Origin: Candidula unifasciata
Lineage: Eukaryota; Mollusca; Gastropoda; Stylommatophora; Geomitridae
DNA: 64,000 nt
Assembly: GCA_905116865.2 (NCBI GenBank)
Contig: CAJHNH020007913.1
Location: forward strand, 258,404 to 322,403
Direction of reading: 5' to 3'
In this document: positions 1 to 16,729 of the stretch, in pieces
How positions within the stretch are numbered: position 1 is the first letter of the stretch
How the letters are laid out: each line of letters starts with the position of its first letter
The notes under the pieces: model-generated
What the model was told of the DNA's origin: nothing
Database searches by the model: none
What the model saw: only the letters and a program-made list of their open reading frames with translations
Translations under genes and position numbers: made by a program

Positions 1-165
1 CCTCAAATGGGTACCAGGATGGCTGTACTGGGGAAGTAAAGACGGCCGGCGTAATGCTGACCACATTACCCACCGAGTGCCGATTGGTCTGTAAAAATAT
101 GGGACGCTCTGCCCATATACCTGATGCGCCTTAGGCGTAATAAGGGATCTTTACGGCGGTGATTT
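1..165 (+). mobile_element. SINE family V, 5'-cut by window edge
   Basis: This is the body of a tRNA-derived SINE. Its core (GTAATGCTGACCACATTACC, then GTGCCGATTGGTCTGTAAAA) recurs at 985-1100, on the minus strand at 28999-29226 and 52551-52640, and at 61085-61205. The tRNA-like head would lie left of the window; the minus-strand copy at 29 kb keeps it. The conserved middle resembles the shared central domains of metazoan SINE superfamilies, but I cannot name the family. Confidence 0.6.
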
Positions 166-180
166 CTAATTCTTATGATA

Positions 181-215
181 CCTACACACACACATGCACG
201 CACACACACTCTCAC
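181..215. repeat. (CA)n microsatellite
   Basis: Short imperfect CACACA tract followed by a C-rich stretch, inside an IQGAP intron. From about 215 to 570 nothing else is recognised. A pyrimidine-AG site near 451 is followed by no open frame resembling IQGAP. Confidence 0.7.
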
Positions 216-571
216 CCATCCCCTCCCCCCCAATAATTTCCATCTGTTGTCGAGTTAGAAAGTAAACATTGAACCATTGAAGTTTAAATAATTTCAGCAT
301 AATCTTGTGCACACTCATGCTCATGTTTACACATACATGATGAATAGGCTATATATTTACAGCTTGGGATAGGTCTAAATAGAATTAAAAAGTAAAGGTT
401 TGTTTGAATCAAACACAAGTATTTTGAAAATTATCTAGCATTTATTTTACAGGGAGCAGTGGTGTTGCAGCAGCTAGATGCTTGTCTGCTAGTCTAAAGT
501 TCCAGATTTGTTTTCCTTTTTAAAATCCACCTTGGTCCCAGTTTCATGTAACCTAAAATGCATATTTGACA

Positions 572-725
572 GTCTTCTTCTTCTTCTTCTTCTTCTTCTT
601 CTTCTTCTTCTTCTTCTTCTTCTTCTTCTTCTTCTTCTTTTTCTTCTCTTTCTTCTTCTCTTTCTCCTTCTCCCTCTCCTCCTTTCTCTTCTTCATCTTC
701 TGCTGCTGCTTCTTCGTCTTCTTCG

Positions 726-757
<32 letters not shown>

Positions 758-808
758 CTTTGCCGCCGCTGTCTTCTCCCCCTCCTCCTCCTCTTCTTCT
801 TCTTCTTC
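572..808 (-). repeat. (CTT)n expansion = overgrown (GAA)n tail of a SINE
   Basis: About 70 bases of perfect CTT repeats grade into CTT/CTG/CTC-rich sequence. Read on the minus strand it directly follows the 3' end of the SINE at 809-985, whose other copies end in a short (GAA)n tail. It is therefore best read as a microsatellite grown from the SINE tail. The long acidic and leucine ORFs crossing it are artefacts of triplet composition. Confidence 0.8.
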
Positions 809-985
809 GCGTTCACCGGCTTTAAACTCTGTCGAAAAGTTTGGTTGTTCGTCCACTTCTGGACTCTAGTCCTGCTCCAGAAACTGAGTGTACATTGGTT
901 TCACAGGTTTGACTCATTTGGATGCAGCAGACTGTTGGTTCCTCGCCTCTCAGGCAAATGTACTCCAGATCTGAAGGAGGCAGTG
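809..985 (-). mobile_element. SINE family A
   Basis: On the minus strand this reads CTGAGAGGCGAGGAACCAAC, then a segment ending GAGTTTAAAGCCGGTGAACG and GAAGAAGAA. The same order of blocks recurs on the + strand at 3738-3955, 15880-16052, 52778-52973 and 57391-58005, and as a 3' stub at 9681-9745. No protein is encoded. The copies end in a (GAA)n tail. Confidence 0.75.
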
Positions 986-1100
986 GGGCCCCAGAACACA
1001 CACAGGAAGTATCCGGCAATGTCCTGTGAAGTAAGGATGGCCAGCATGATATTGATCACATCACCTATAACTTGCCAGTTGGTAAATGCCAATGCATCTT
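985..1100 (+). mobile_element. SINE family V fragment
   Basis: A diverged copy of the core seen at 1-165: GGATGGCCAGCATGATATTG, ATCACATCACC, then a GCCAGTTGG block. It is preceded by a short stretch matching the usual upstream part of this SINE (CCCAGAACACAC, GGAAGTATC). Confidence 0.45.
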
Positions 1101-1171
1101 CAACTTTTTATTTACCTTACTTTTTATTTAACCTAGTTTATGAGGCTGGGTCTGCATAAAAACTAGTTGAA

Positions 1172-1238
1172 GATCAAATCCAGGCCTCTGTCCTGGCAGG
1201 CAGACACACCAGCCACTGCTTCACAGAGTAAATGTTAA
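1172..1238 (-). mobile_element. tRNA-like SINE head
   Basis: On the minus strand an A-box-like block (GTGAAGCAGTGGCTGG) is followed about 30 bases on by a B-box-like block (CCTGGATTTGATC). This matches a tRNA-derived SINE promoter. No cloverleaf is complete, so it is not a tRNA gene. Confidence 0.4.
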
Positions 1239-1368
1239 AAGAAGCTTAGTGTTATTATTTCTTTTCTGTTACAATTAGTACCACAGAGAAACACCTGATT
1301 AGGATAGAATACTTGTTAACTCTATATCTGCCGTTTGACTAGTGACTATTATTCATCTGTGTGGACAG

Positions 1369-7977
<6,609 letters not shown>

Positions 7978-8269
7978 GACGAAGGTCTATTTTTAGCACA
8001 TGTTTTAATGTATATTGTTCAGTATGGTGCTTATAAGAGGAATATGTAGATGTATTTACCTTAGCTGATTATCACTGCTCTTTTCTCTCTGGATGTTTCT
8101 TTCTCTTCATTATGTCATCTTATGTCTCTCACACATCTGGAGGATTCTTGTATTATTTGCAAATGACCCTAATACATCAGCACAGCACATGCAGTCTCCT
8201 CCATTCTTACACACTTGACTTAAAACATGTCTTTTTTTTTTTTTTTTTAAACAAGCAATGTGCACACTG

Positions 8270-8275
8270 AATAAA
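8270..8275 (+). promoter_or_regulatory. candidate polyadenylation signal of IQGAP (proximal)
   Basis: AATAAA lies 293 bases after the IQGAP stop codon and is followed by T-rich sequence. It competes with the signal at 11303; transcript data would decide. Confidence 0.35.
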
Positions 8276-8414
8276 TACTGCCTTTGTTCTAAGGATACTG
8301 CACATTCTCCCTTGTCCATCAAGTCCAAACTGGCATGTGCGGAAAACTGCTGTTACAGAAATCATTTCATACTAGGCCACTTGGATGTTGTGCTCCAAAA
8401 GGAATATGCTTTTG

Positions 8415-8560
8415 TTAACTCTTTGAGTCCCAAGGGGTTTAGCATCAGAGGCCCAAGGGGTAGTCAAAAGAGATGTAAAATTGGCGCAACTTGCATTTAT
8501 TGGGTCTCTAGGTGTGAACCTATGAACATATGATGCGTTCCCTGGGACTCAGATAGTTAA
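8415..8560. mobile_element. MITE with TTAA ends (piggyBac-like)
   Basis: The element starts TTAACTCTTTGAGTCCCAAG and its other end, read in reverse, starts TTAACTATCTGAGTCCCAGG, an imperfect terminal inverted repeat of about 20 bases. Both ends sit on TTAA, the duplication made by piggyBac transposases. At 146 bases it is far too short to encode a transposase. Confidence 0.65.
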
Positions 8561-8769
8561 TAATGTCCCCCCGTCTTATGATTAAGTTCTATCCTCATAA
8601 TTATTTTGCTCTCCCTGTCCTAAAAGTTGTGAATTTGAACTTTTTTTAAAATGCAAATAGTTATTACTTCAAAGTAAGACTTCTTAGGATAAAGTAACCT
8701 CTTTCTGGGACAGAAAGACATATAGTACCATCTGCAACATGTAACTGTCTTTTACATGGAGAAGGGCAG

Positions 8770-9130
8770 TTCTGTGGCTTAGAGGCTAGCAATTCTCAAA
8801 TTTTACCTGGGATTTGATTCTTGCAGTGGATAGTTTGGGGGGGGGGGGGGGGGGGGATACAGTTTTCAGACAGTGGTAGGCAAGTGGCCCTGTGGAGGAG
8901 ACTGGGGACTGTCCATGTAGCAGTCCTATAGTTGATGGTAAATACATTACAGTCAACCTCTGTTTGAAACCTGAAGCCATGTTTTTTTTTTGTGTGGGTG
9001 TACATTTGGGCAAAAACCATTCTTGTAGTTTTCAGAGTGTTACAAGAGGCGCACTGTGAAAGAGATTGAGGTCTTACCATGTAATATTCCCATAGTACCA
9101 GTGAATACATTACAGTCAACCTCCATTCTG
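8770..9130 (+). mobile_element. tRNA-like SINE with internal duplication
   Basis: A head like GGCTTAGAGGCTAGC with a B-box-like GGGATTTGATTC is followed by a G run. Two related segments then follow, both containing ATACATTACAGTCAACCTC (about 8935 and 9100). The downstream end is A-rich. This looks like two SINE units in tandem. Confidence 0.4.
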
Positions 9131-9226
9131 GAAATGGTACAATTTAAAAATAAATAAAAATAAAAAGTCATGGGGCCATGTTATTTTGATTCCCAGTGCG
9201 ACTACTACTACTAATTTGTTCGCCTT

Positions 9227-9420
9227 TAAAAGGGTGACGGACACATTCCGTTGTGGTTTACAGCTAGGCTGTGATATCTATACCTTTCAACACAACACAT
9301 CTAATTGTAGAAAACATCTTTTATGACATGCTTTTTTTTTTCAAAGGGAGACTGTGGGTCCATTCTTTTTATTCTCCCAAAATAGAGCCCCGGAACCCAC
9401 AAGGGGACCTTAGTACATTT
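9227..9420 (+). repeat. dispersed repeat family D
   Basis: GTGGTTTACAGC and later ATAGAGCCCC, GGAACCCACAAGGGG occur in the same order as at 48985-49165 (TGTGGTTTACAGC, GAAACCCACATGGGG). Two diverged copies, no coding content, class unknown. Confidence 0.5.
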
Positions 9421-9680
9421 CATGTTTTCCATATAACCACTATGTCATCTGATGAGTTAATTGTTTGTGTGTGAATGCAAATGTTTCCAGAATGTTCCTC
9501 ATGTTATAGTTGCTGTGACAGTGATATTGTTAATGATTTTGAGAATATGTTATTAAACCTCATATTTTTTTAATTAGGGACCACAAGTTGCCTTTTTGAT
9601 GATTTTGTATAATTATATTTTCTGTTTGTATCAACTGTAATTAAAAGAAACAAAATTGTTTATAGGAGCATACACTTCAG

Positions 9681-9745
9681 TTAGTCACACAGAACTTTCT
9701 GCCAGAGTTTACAGCTGGTGAACGCGAAGAAGAAGAAAAAAGTTA
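9681..9745 (+). mobile_element. SINE family A, 3' fragment
   Basis: AGAACTTTCTGCCAGAGTTT and ACAGCTGGTGAACGC followed by GAAGAAGAAG match the end of SINE family A. It is 5'-truncated. Confidence 0.65.
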
Positions 9746-10195
9746 GTTACATTCCTTAATTTTTTGGGGTGAGAAGTATCTTCTTAATAAATGTTTGATG
9801 GGTCTGTAGTATCTTTAGTTTACCATTTTTTCAGTTTGTTTATTTGTCACTTTATTGTTTCTTTTCCCATGTTTTCTGTTTGGATAGTTAATATATCTCT
9901 ACTGTGTTATCCAGGAAAATGTGTTTCCTTTCACTTCCTCTGTTTAACTGTTCAAACTAGAAGATGTATACTTCCTCTGCTTTTTTATAGGACAGAGACC
10001 TACAAGAGCATATAAAACCGTACAGTTTTGTTGGTGGTTGGTTGAATTTTGTAGTTGACATTTTTTTTAATAGGCTAGTCATTTGTGCCAACCTTTTCAT
10101 ATTATCTGTATAAGATAATCTGGTACATAACCATCACAGAACTTGGTACACATTGAGTTAGGCTGGATCAACAAGGTCAGTTTTGGTTGCCTTGT

Positions 10196-10262
10196 GGATT
10201 TGAACCTTTGACCTTCGGACAGGTAGACAGGCATCTTGCCACTATGCTACCGTGGCTCCCAC
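10196..10262 (-). mobile_element. tRNA-like SINE head
   Basis: On the minus strand GGGAGCCACGGTAGCATAGT gives an A box and AAAGGTTCAAATCC a strong B box. The related head GGGAGCCATGGCAGCGTAAT lies at 13395-13442 and TGGGAGTCACAGTGATGGAA at 29207-29226, so this is one tRNA-derived SINE lineage. Confidence 0.6.
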
Positions 10263-10459
10263 ATACAGACAGACAATACCAAGTGATGAACTAGAAGACC
10301 TCTGTGTGAGTGCACTGTGAAGACACTGGGCAAAGCTTGTTGGAGGCCCTTGACCTTCGATATCCAAAACTACAGACAGCACACTACAGAGACTAACGAA
10401 GGGATTTTCTGTGTTGTCAAAAAAGGCAGAAAGGCAACAACAGCACACACAAAAACTCA

Positions 10460-10945
10460 CCTGCTGTGGCTCAAAGGCAGTAAAAGCATTGGGGCTTTAG
10501 CCAAGCAAGGCAGCAGCAAACCACAAATGTACCAGCCACTATCTTTCCCAGAAGTCAAAACCCTCATTAAGAGAAAAATCAGAAACACTGGAAAAACCAA
10601 CACAGATTTTAACTATTCAATTTTTTTCCCCTCAAACACCTGAAAAGAACAGACCAAGTCACAGTTTGTTGCTTATGCACTGGAAATTGCAGACAAATAA
10701 AATATGGGAAAAAAAAACCACACTAATATAAATTAGGTATGAGCCAAACAGCTCTCTGCCATTGTCTTTGTACTGAACAGACTCCAGAACATGTCTTGCA
10801 AGACTGTCCTCATTTGGCGGAGCTGCGGAGCAACATGTGGCAACACCAATTAGAACAGACAGCTAAGCTGAGATGACATTCCAGTTTATGGTCCACGGTG
10901 GATTATGCGCACAACCAGAAGATCGCTGAAGAAGAAGATCATTGA
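10460..10945 (+). mobile_element. Jockey-like LINE, C-terminal fragment
   Basis: Frame 1 gives ALAKQGSSKPQMYQPLSFPE and VKTLIKRKIRNTGKTNTDFN. After frame breaks another frame gives TALCHCLCTEQTPEHVLQDC and PHLAELRSNMWQ. This order follows the RNase H domain in Jockey-like and related LINEs (Cys/His tail with PEHVLQDCP). The end carries GAAGAAGAAG. It is a dead, 5'-truncated copy in the region downstream of IQGAP. Confidence 0.7.
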
Positions 10946-11302
10946 TATAGAGATAGTACTTGATAATGGTACGACAATATGGTTTACCCTTTTGAAATTT
11001 TAAAATTAAACAGATGATAAAACTAGAAAACCTTGCCTTTACTTGTGATATGAGAAACCAGATGTTTACAGTTGATCATATATCCTTCATTTATTCTTAG
11101 CTTCTTTGCCCAGAATATTTCAAAACTATTTTAGTGAATTGCTGCTAACAATATTTTTTTCTGTGATTTTTCACACTCCAGGGTCTTTCATTGAATTGCC
11201 TTAACCTACAGAAATAATTGTGTGTATGGAATCACCTGTTCTTGTTTGTATCTGTCCCATTTTTTGTGTGTAAATTTCTGTTGTTTCTGCACTTTTTCTA
11301 TC

Positions 11303-11308
11303 AATAAA
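11303..11308 (+). promoter_or_regulatory. candidate polyadenylation signal (distal)
   Basis: AATAAA in CTATCAATAAAATATAAAAA after a T-rich stretch looks like a real mRNA end. Use by IQGAP would give a 3' UTR of about 3.3 kb containing several mobile elements, so this assignment is uncertain. Confidence 0.3.
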
Positions 11309-11339
11309 ATATAAAAATTTATAGCTCTTTTCAGCTCTT

Positions 11340-12070
11340 ACATTTGTTTTTTTTTTTTTTTTGGAATATGTGAATATGGGAACTGTGTTTATATATTTGA
11401 AAGTTGGTTACAAGTCTGATCTTAGATTTTGAAACTATATTTCTCATAAAATAATTTAAATTTTGCTTTTGACCAAAATAGCTGTAAAATACTTTTGCTG
11501 TTAATTGGTCATAGAATATATATAAATGTATATAATAATCGGCACCATTGCTGTAGGGACAAGCCCACAGGTGCTGACTCTCATCTGATAGAGGTTGAAG
11601 ATTGTACCATTATGTTTGTAATACTGAAGTGACTGGTGCACTTGCCTACAATATTTCTAGATATGATCCCAGTTAGTGACATGGCTGGAAATTATACAAC
11701 CTTTATGGCTCTGGAGTTGAACCCCCTTATAAAATGGCTACCAGATATATCTGATAGTGTGGACACAAACATTACATTACAGAGTATAGCCTGGCACATT
11801 TTGCTGTATCTTATCAAATGCATTGCTACAGAGATACCTCAACATTTAATAAAGTATACAAACTGAACTCTGTCCATTGAAATACACAAATCACACAGTC
11901 TCTCTCAATACATTGTTAGTCTCACAGGAAGATCAAGATGGTCATGTGATATCAAGAAAGACACACATGGTTTACAAGGCCAAACTTAAATTTACCACTA
12001 ATTCCTCTAATAGCAGTAAATGAGATTAGCAGGTCTTATTGTTAAGCTTCTGCCAGCTTGAGCTGTTTCC
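11340..12070. other. no recognisable feature
   Basis: AT-rich sequence with a T run at 11350-11362. Short open frames lack any recognised motif. Confidence 0.5.
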
Positions 12071-12071
12071 A

Positions 12072-12150
12072 GATGCAGTGAAATATGCCAGGCAATGAAT
12101 TGTTCAATTTGTCGTATGTGTCTGCTGTTTTTAAACTCACTACAATTGAA
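12072..12150 (+). repeat. dispersed repeat family E
   Basis: GTGAAATATGCCAGGCAATGA and following bases match GCGAAATATGCCTGGCAATA at 33312-33375, continuing through a similar GTGTCTGC/GTGTCCGC block. Two copies, class unknown. Confidence 0.45.
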
Positions 12151-12379
12151 CAGTCCCCACAGTGTGCCTGTCAAACAGGATCACAAACACCCGGGGCACA
12201 TTCTGCAGACTTTCCCACTCTACATATAACTTTGAAAAGACACCTGGCCTCAAGGCAAAGTGTACAGAGCAAGTGACAGGAAACCACGAAGGACCTGCTG
12301 CTGACATGCGAGTTCATAGAGGCAACCCACCTGATGGTCTGATCTGAGCATTAGAAATAGAACACGAAGAAGAAAACTC

Positions 12380-13390
12380 ACTTCAGACACACACAAAAAA
12401 ACATTATTTTGTTTACCTAAGATACCTCTGAGAAAGTTCATGGTTAATGATGTAATATTCACGTTTAAATAGTGAGACATAGCTGTTCTGTCCTGGGCAT
12501 CATGGGAAAAGGCAGGCCCAACACCACTGTTCCTCAGCAGGTCTTAAGACAGTACTTGGGCTTGGTTTGACTTGAATCAAATTGTTATTATTATGGCTAA
12601 GTAATGACTTGAAAACTGTTTTTAAAAACCACTGCAGTGTTGATGTCACTAGTGAGGAAGTGTTACTGGTGTCATCTCCACACGTCTTGTCTCAGGCAGG
12701 CATGGGCAGTCACCTTTCTCTAATTGTTTTAGATATCATTAAACCTTTATAAAAATTTATGTTGTGTCAATTGTTTGTTTTGTTTCTTTACCTTCATGTT
12801 TAGCTATTTTTATTATTATCTTAACTGGATGTCTTGTCCTGGAAAGTGCACTTTTTCTTGGTGTTGGTAACATGGCTTGATGGCACTCAAGCTGTAAAAT
12901 TCCATGACTGGTCGGTCTCACATTCTTGTTTGTCAACAAATGAAAAGTAAATGAACAGAGGTGAGATAACTAAATGGAACCTGATTTCTAAAGACATTAA
13001 ACAATTATTGCAATGACTGGTGATTGAAGACAACAGTATAAAATTCATTTGTTGGGTCAAAGTTATTCATTGGAATAAATTAGTGCACTTTTATAGTAAT
13101 TTCACAGTACTTTTATAACATCAAAGCATGGATTTACTAGTTTATTTTAGAGAATTCCTCCATAAGTTGACCTAAGTGGGTGAAACAAAAGTGGTATAGT
13201 GATATATGGTACTAGTCCCAATATTTTTGTGGATTTAGCAAAACTTCATGGGTAATGGAGTCACTATTGTGTCAGTCATCTTTTCTTACCCAAACATTTC
13301 CTGGCACCAGTTTTAATCTGAGTTGATCCAAGAGCACAGGGCAAGATTTTTAAAAAACAAATCCTCACCCTAAAGGAGCTTTGAAAACAT
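12380..13390. other. no recognisable feature
   Basis: Intergenic AT-rich sequence. An upstream GAAGAAGAA at 12366 may be the tail of a decayed SINE or LINE. Confidence 0.4.
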
Positions 13391-13394
13391 TACT

Positions 13395-13442
13395 ACTGGG
13401 CTAGCTGGCAAGGATGCTAGCCATTACGCTGCCATGGCTCCC
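13395..13442 (-). mobile_element. tRNA-like SINE head fragment
   Basis: The minus strand reads GGGAGCCATGGCAGCGTAAT followed by GGCTAGCATCC, the A-box half of the SINE head seen at 10196-10262. Confidence 0.4.
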
Positions 13443-13544
13443 AAATAATCATATTCTGTATTCTATTTTCTTACGCTTTTTCTAATAAACAGTCCATCAC
13501 TTTATACTGTCAGTTTCATCGTATTTTAAGTCTTTTGATAGCAG

Positions 13545-13830
13545 AAGTCTTCATCATCATCATCTTCTTGTGCCTTTATGTGTCACACAGGGCTTGCAGA
13601 CTGTTCCTCCATTCCATTCTATCCTGTGCAGTCACTTCATTGTCATGGATGGTATCCAGTAGATCCATTTTGGCCTCTCTCATCAACAGTCCTTTTAGGT
13701 TGGGGGGAAATGTCCTCAATCCCTTCATTTCCCATTTGATCGCCTGTTTGCCATTTCTTCTCAGGGTGTGTCCAGTATAAGTCTTCAGTAAACTTGATAT
13801 TATATATTTATTTGTCTTGATATATTTCAT
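13545..13830 (-). mobile_element. RTE-like LINE, extreme 3' fragment
   Basis: The minus strand encodes YTGHTLRRNGKQAIKWEMKG ... ITVHDNEVTAQDRMEWRN-like sequence (actual: DTIHDNEVTAQDRMEWRN) and ends SLQALCDT with a stop, then (GAT)n. The pattern D-R-x-x-W-R-x-x-L-x-x-L-C near a stop is the usual end of RTE-like ORFs. Confidence 0.6.
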
Positions 13831-13839
13831 TGATTAACT

Positions 13840-14780
13840 ACTTGTCTGCTGCCGTTTGGAGATCTTGTGAATAAACAAAGCAGTCAGTTTATGTATGTGT
13901 TGTTTGTGAACATATTATTTTGTCGTACTGTATGGTGACACCCTATAATCATCAATAAAAAATACACTGTAAACTCATTGAAATTGTTGCTTGATTTATG
14001 GGTATTATAATTATGAATTTTCACAAGTATTTTTTGTTTTTTCAAAGTTGTTTTTCCCTATGAGTAATTAATTTGTTTTCTTTTGCTTAAAAAAAAAATA
14101 CTTGCACAGGCACACACGTCTTGTACTCCCATAGGTTTTCACACAGCAATTTTCACTTCAGCATTAAATAATTTGGTGGTTGGGGGGGGGGGGGGGGGGG
14201 AACCTACTCCAGTACTGCTTTCTAGAAATGCAAAGACCACAGAAATTGCCACTGGAAAAGCCTGAGCCAGATTTATGTCGCATTTACTGACTAAATAAAA
14301 AAAACACATAACACGATGTTTGAGACACAGAAGAATAGTCAATCATGAATTAGTTAATACTGAAAAGGTCAAACAGTTTTCTCTCAAAGAAGTATATGTT
14401 ACTGGAAAAAATTTGCTGCTCTTGAGTGTAGTAATAACAGCTGTCTCATGTCATACCTAACAATCGGATGGTGTACCCTATACACAAGAACCTGTGCTAG
14501 TCCCACAGATGACATTCCATGCAGCTGGGGCTGTTATTATTTGTTTGATTTTCCATGGTAATTTCCTTTCATTGACATTTTAGCCCAAAAGGGGGCAACT
14601 TATAGTTAACTTCTTTCCTCCTTTACATCATTATGTACATTCTTTTTTGGATGTTTCTGTTATTTTATCCTGTTTGTGGCTTCTTTTCTTTAGCGATATG
14701 AAATTAAAAAAAAATTTTTTTTTTTTTTTTAATTGTGATTGAAAGCTGCTGTTTACTAATGCAGACTGGCAACATGTGTT
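13840..14780. other. no gene; short homopolymers
   Basis: AT-rich sequence with a G run (14181-14200) and an A/T run near 14705-14732. No coding or mobile signature seen. Confidence 0.5.
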
Positions 14781-14784
14781 TTAG

Positions 14785-15320
14785 AGCTCAGTTTGTGATA
14801 ATTGTTGACAGTGTCTGTTTTAGGGCTGAGTGTTTTGTCAATTGTTGATTGTGTTTAATTTAGGGTTGAGTGTGTGGCAGTGGTTGATTGTAATGTTTTA
14901 GGGTTTAGCAGGTTAGAGTAATTGATTGTTTATGTTTTAAGGCTAAGTGTGTGGCAGTTCTTGGTTAAATCTGTTTTAAGGCCAAGTGTGTGACAGTTGT
15001 TGATTGTTTCAGTTTTAGGTCTAAGTGTGTGACAGTTGTTGATTGTTTCAGTTTTAGGTCTAAGTGTGTGACAGTTGTTGATTGGTACTATTTTAGGTCT
15101 AAGTGTGTGACAGTTCTTGATTGTTACTGTTTTAAAGCCAAGCGTGTAACAGTTGTTGATTGTTTCTATTTTAGGTCTAAGTGTATGAAAGTTCTTGATT
15201 GTTACTGTTTTAAGGCCAAGTGTGTGACAATTTTCAATTAATTCTGTGTTAGCACTAAGCCTGTAACAGTCTTTGATTATTTCTGTTTTAAGACTGAGTA
15301 TGTGACAGTTTGTGATTGTA
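14785..15320 (+). repeat. 39-bp minisatellite
   Basis: About 13 degenerate copies of a unit like AGTGTGTGACAGTTGTTGAT plus TGTTTCAGTTTTAGGTCTA. The centre (14980-15230) is best preserved. The period equals 13 codons, so it yields a repetitive ORF (MTVVDCFSFRSKC) with no sign of real coding. Confidence 0.9.
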
Positions 15321-15329
15321 TTTTGTTTT

Positions 15330-15875
15330 TGTGTGCACTATTTATTTATTGAAGTGTCTTGAATCAGCCAGTGCAATTTTTGTGGTCCAGGCCTTATGGA
15401 ATTCTAAATGTGTTTAAAAAAAAAAAAAACATTCATTCATTTCGCACAAAAAACAGCAGGGTGAAAACAAATATAATCATCACTGTCATCTTCTTAGACA
15501 GTGTGGGCAAGGGATTTGGGCCACATCAGGTCGGGGATTCAGCTCAATGTCTTTTCTGTTTTGTCTTTTTTAAACTGGTGCTGCTGTTCTGACCTTTTCA
15601 CATGCCACCACTCCCAGACGAACAGATAAATGCCAGGATGAAGAGTTATATGCAGGGGGCTCCTGTAAATCATCATCCAAGTCTTATAGACAGAACAGAG
15701 CAGATGTGCAGATCTGTAATGAGTGTGTTGACTACCTACAGGGATAGAACTAAGTGGCATTTCATATCCAGTTTCCCCTTATGGGTTCTGATCCCCCCGC
15801 CCTTATCCCCAGGAAAAAGGAAAAAAACAAAAACATAGACACATGGTCCCCTTAATAAACATGTCTCAAAAGTCG
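15330..15875. other. no recognisable feature
   Basis: Contains an A run (15417-15429) and short frames without known motifs. Confidence 0.4.
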
Positions 15876-15879
15876 ACCT

Positions 15880-16052
15880 ATTAGGGAGTTTTTCTCTTCA
15901 AAATGGCGTGCATCTGCAGGAGAGGCAAGGATCCAACAGTCTAATTACAAATAAGCCAGATCTATAAAATGGTTGTGTATGCAAAACTGGAACAAGACTA
16001 AAGCCAAGAAGTGGACATTCAGAACTTTCTGGCAGAAGAAAAAAAGAAGAAC
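15880..16052 (+). mobile_element. SINE family A
   Basis: TTAGGGAGTTTTTCTCTTCA, TGCATCTGCAGGAGAGGCAA, AAGCCAGATCTATAAAATGG and AAGAAGTGGACATTCAGAAC follow the family order, ending in GAAGAA. The 3' part is shortened. Confidence 0.7.
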
Positions 16053-16379
16053 CCAATTCATCAGGTCACATGAGACTGAACATATAATAGAAACCAGTGT
16101 TTCCTGTGTTAATACAAGATGTTGGAATAATTCAGAAGCCACTTTTACATTGTTTCAGTACATAACTGAAAAAATAATCCCTTAACCATAAATGCTGTTT
16201 CTTTAAGTCAACAATACCAGTTTAAGTTATAGCTGATAAACGAATCCCTTAACCTTTGAGCTGTTACATTAAGTCAAGTAAAAGATGTCTGTTTTATTAA
16301 TAGCTGACACACATAATCTCTTAGCCATTGCTGCCTTGTTTCAGTAAGTCAAGAAAAAGATAAAATTCTGAAAATATGG

Positions 16380-16690
16380 GGGTGACTGCAGTCAAGCTAA
16401 TACAAGGAATTCCAGAAAAATTTTACTAAAAAGCTCAACAAAATGGGGAAGCAGAAAAACGTGCACAAAACAACACAAATAACATAACGTTTCGGCCGGG
16501 CAGCCTTTGTCAAACCCTTGAGATCTGTATGCTCTCCTCTCCTCGTTGTTATTTCTGTATAGTCAAGTTTCTCTGGAATTCCAAGAAAAAAATACCTGTA
16601 TAGTAACAGGTAAACTATAAGAATTTTTGGAACAGAGAAAGCTCCTTCGGGAATGTTTTGGAAGTTACCGGTCAGGAAAGGACACATGGT
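16380..16690 (-). mobile_element. Penelope-like element terminus (candidate)
   Basis: The minus strand contains TTGACAAAGGCTGCCCGGCC followed by GAAACGTT, the layout of the hammerhead-like motif at Penelope-like element ends: a box I, a short stem-loop and the GAAAC box. Box I is degenerate (TTGACAA instead of CTGATGA). No coding sequence is attached. Confidence 0.35.
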
Positions 16691-16729
16691 CAGGTACAGC
16701 CATTTTTGTCTTTGATGCCTTCTAACGTT

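Noticed and set aside
430..500. Possible additional upstream IQGAP exon after TTATTTTACAG
   Set aside because: The following frames do not match the IQGAP region expected before residue LPIDAMK and no donor follows.
494..856. Long Glu-rich, Lys-rich, Leu-rich and Phe-rich ORFs on both strands
   Set aside because: They are translations of a (CTT)n/(GAA)n microsatellite in several frames, without complexity or homology.
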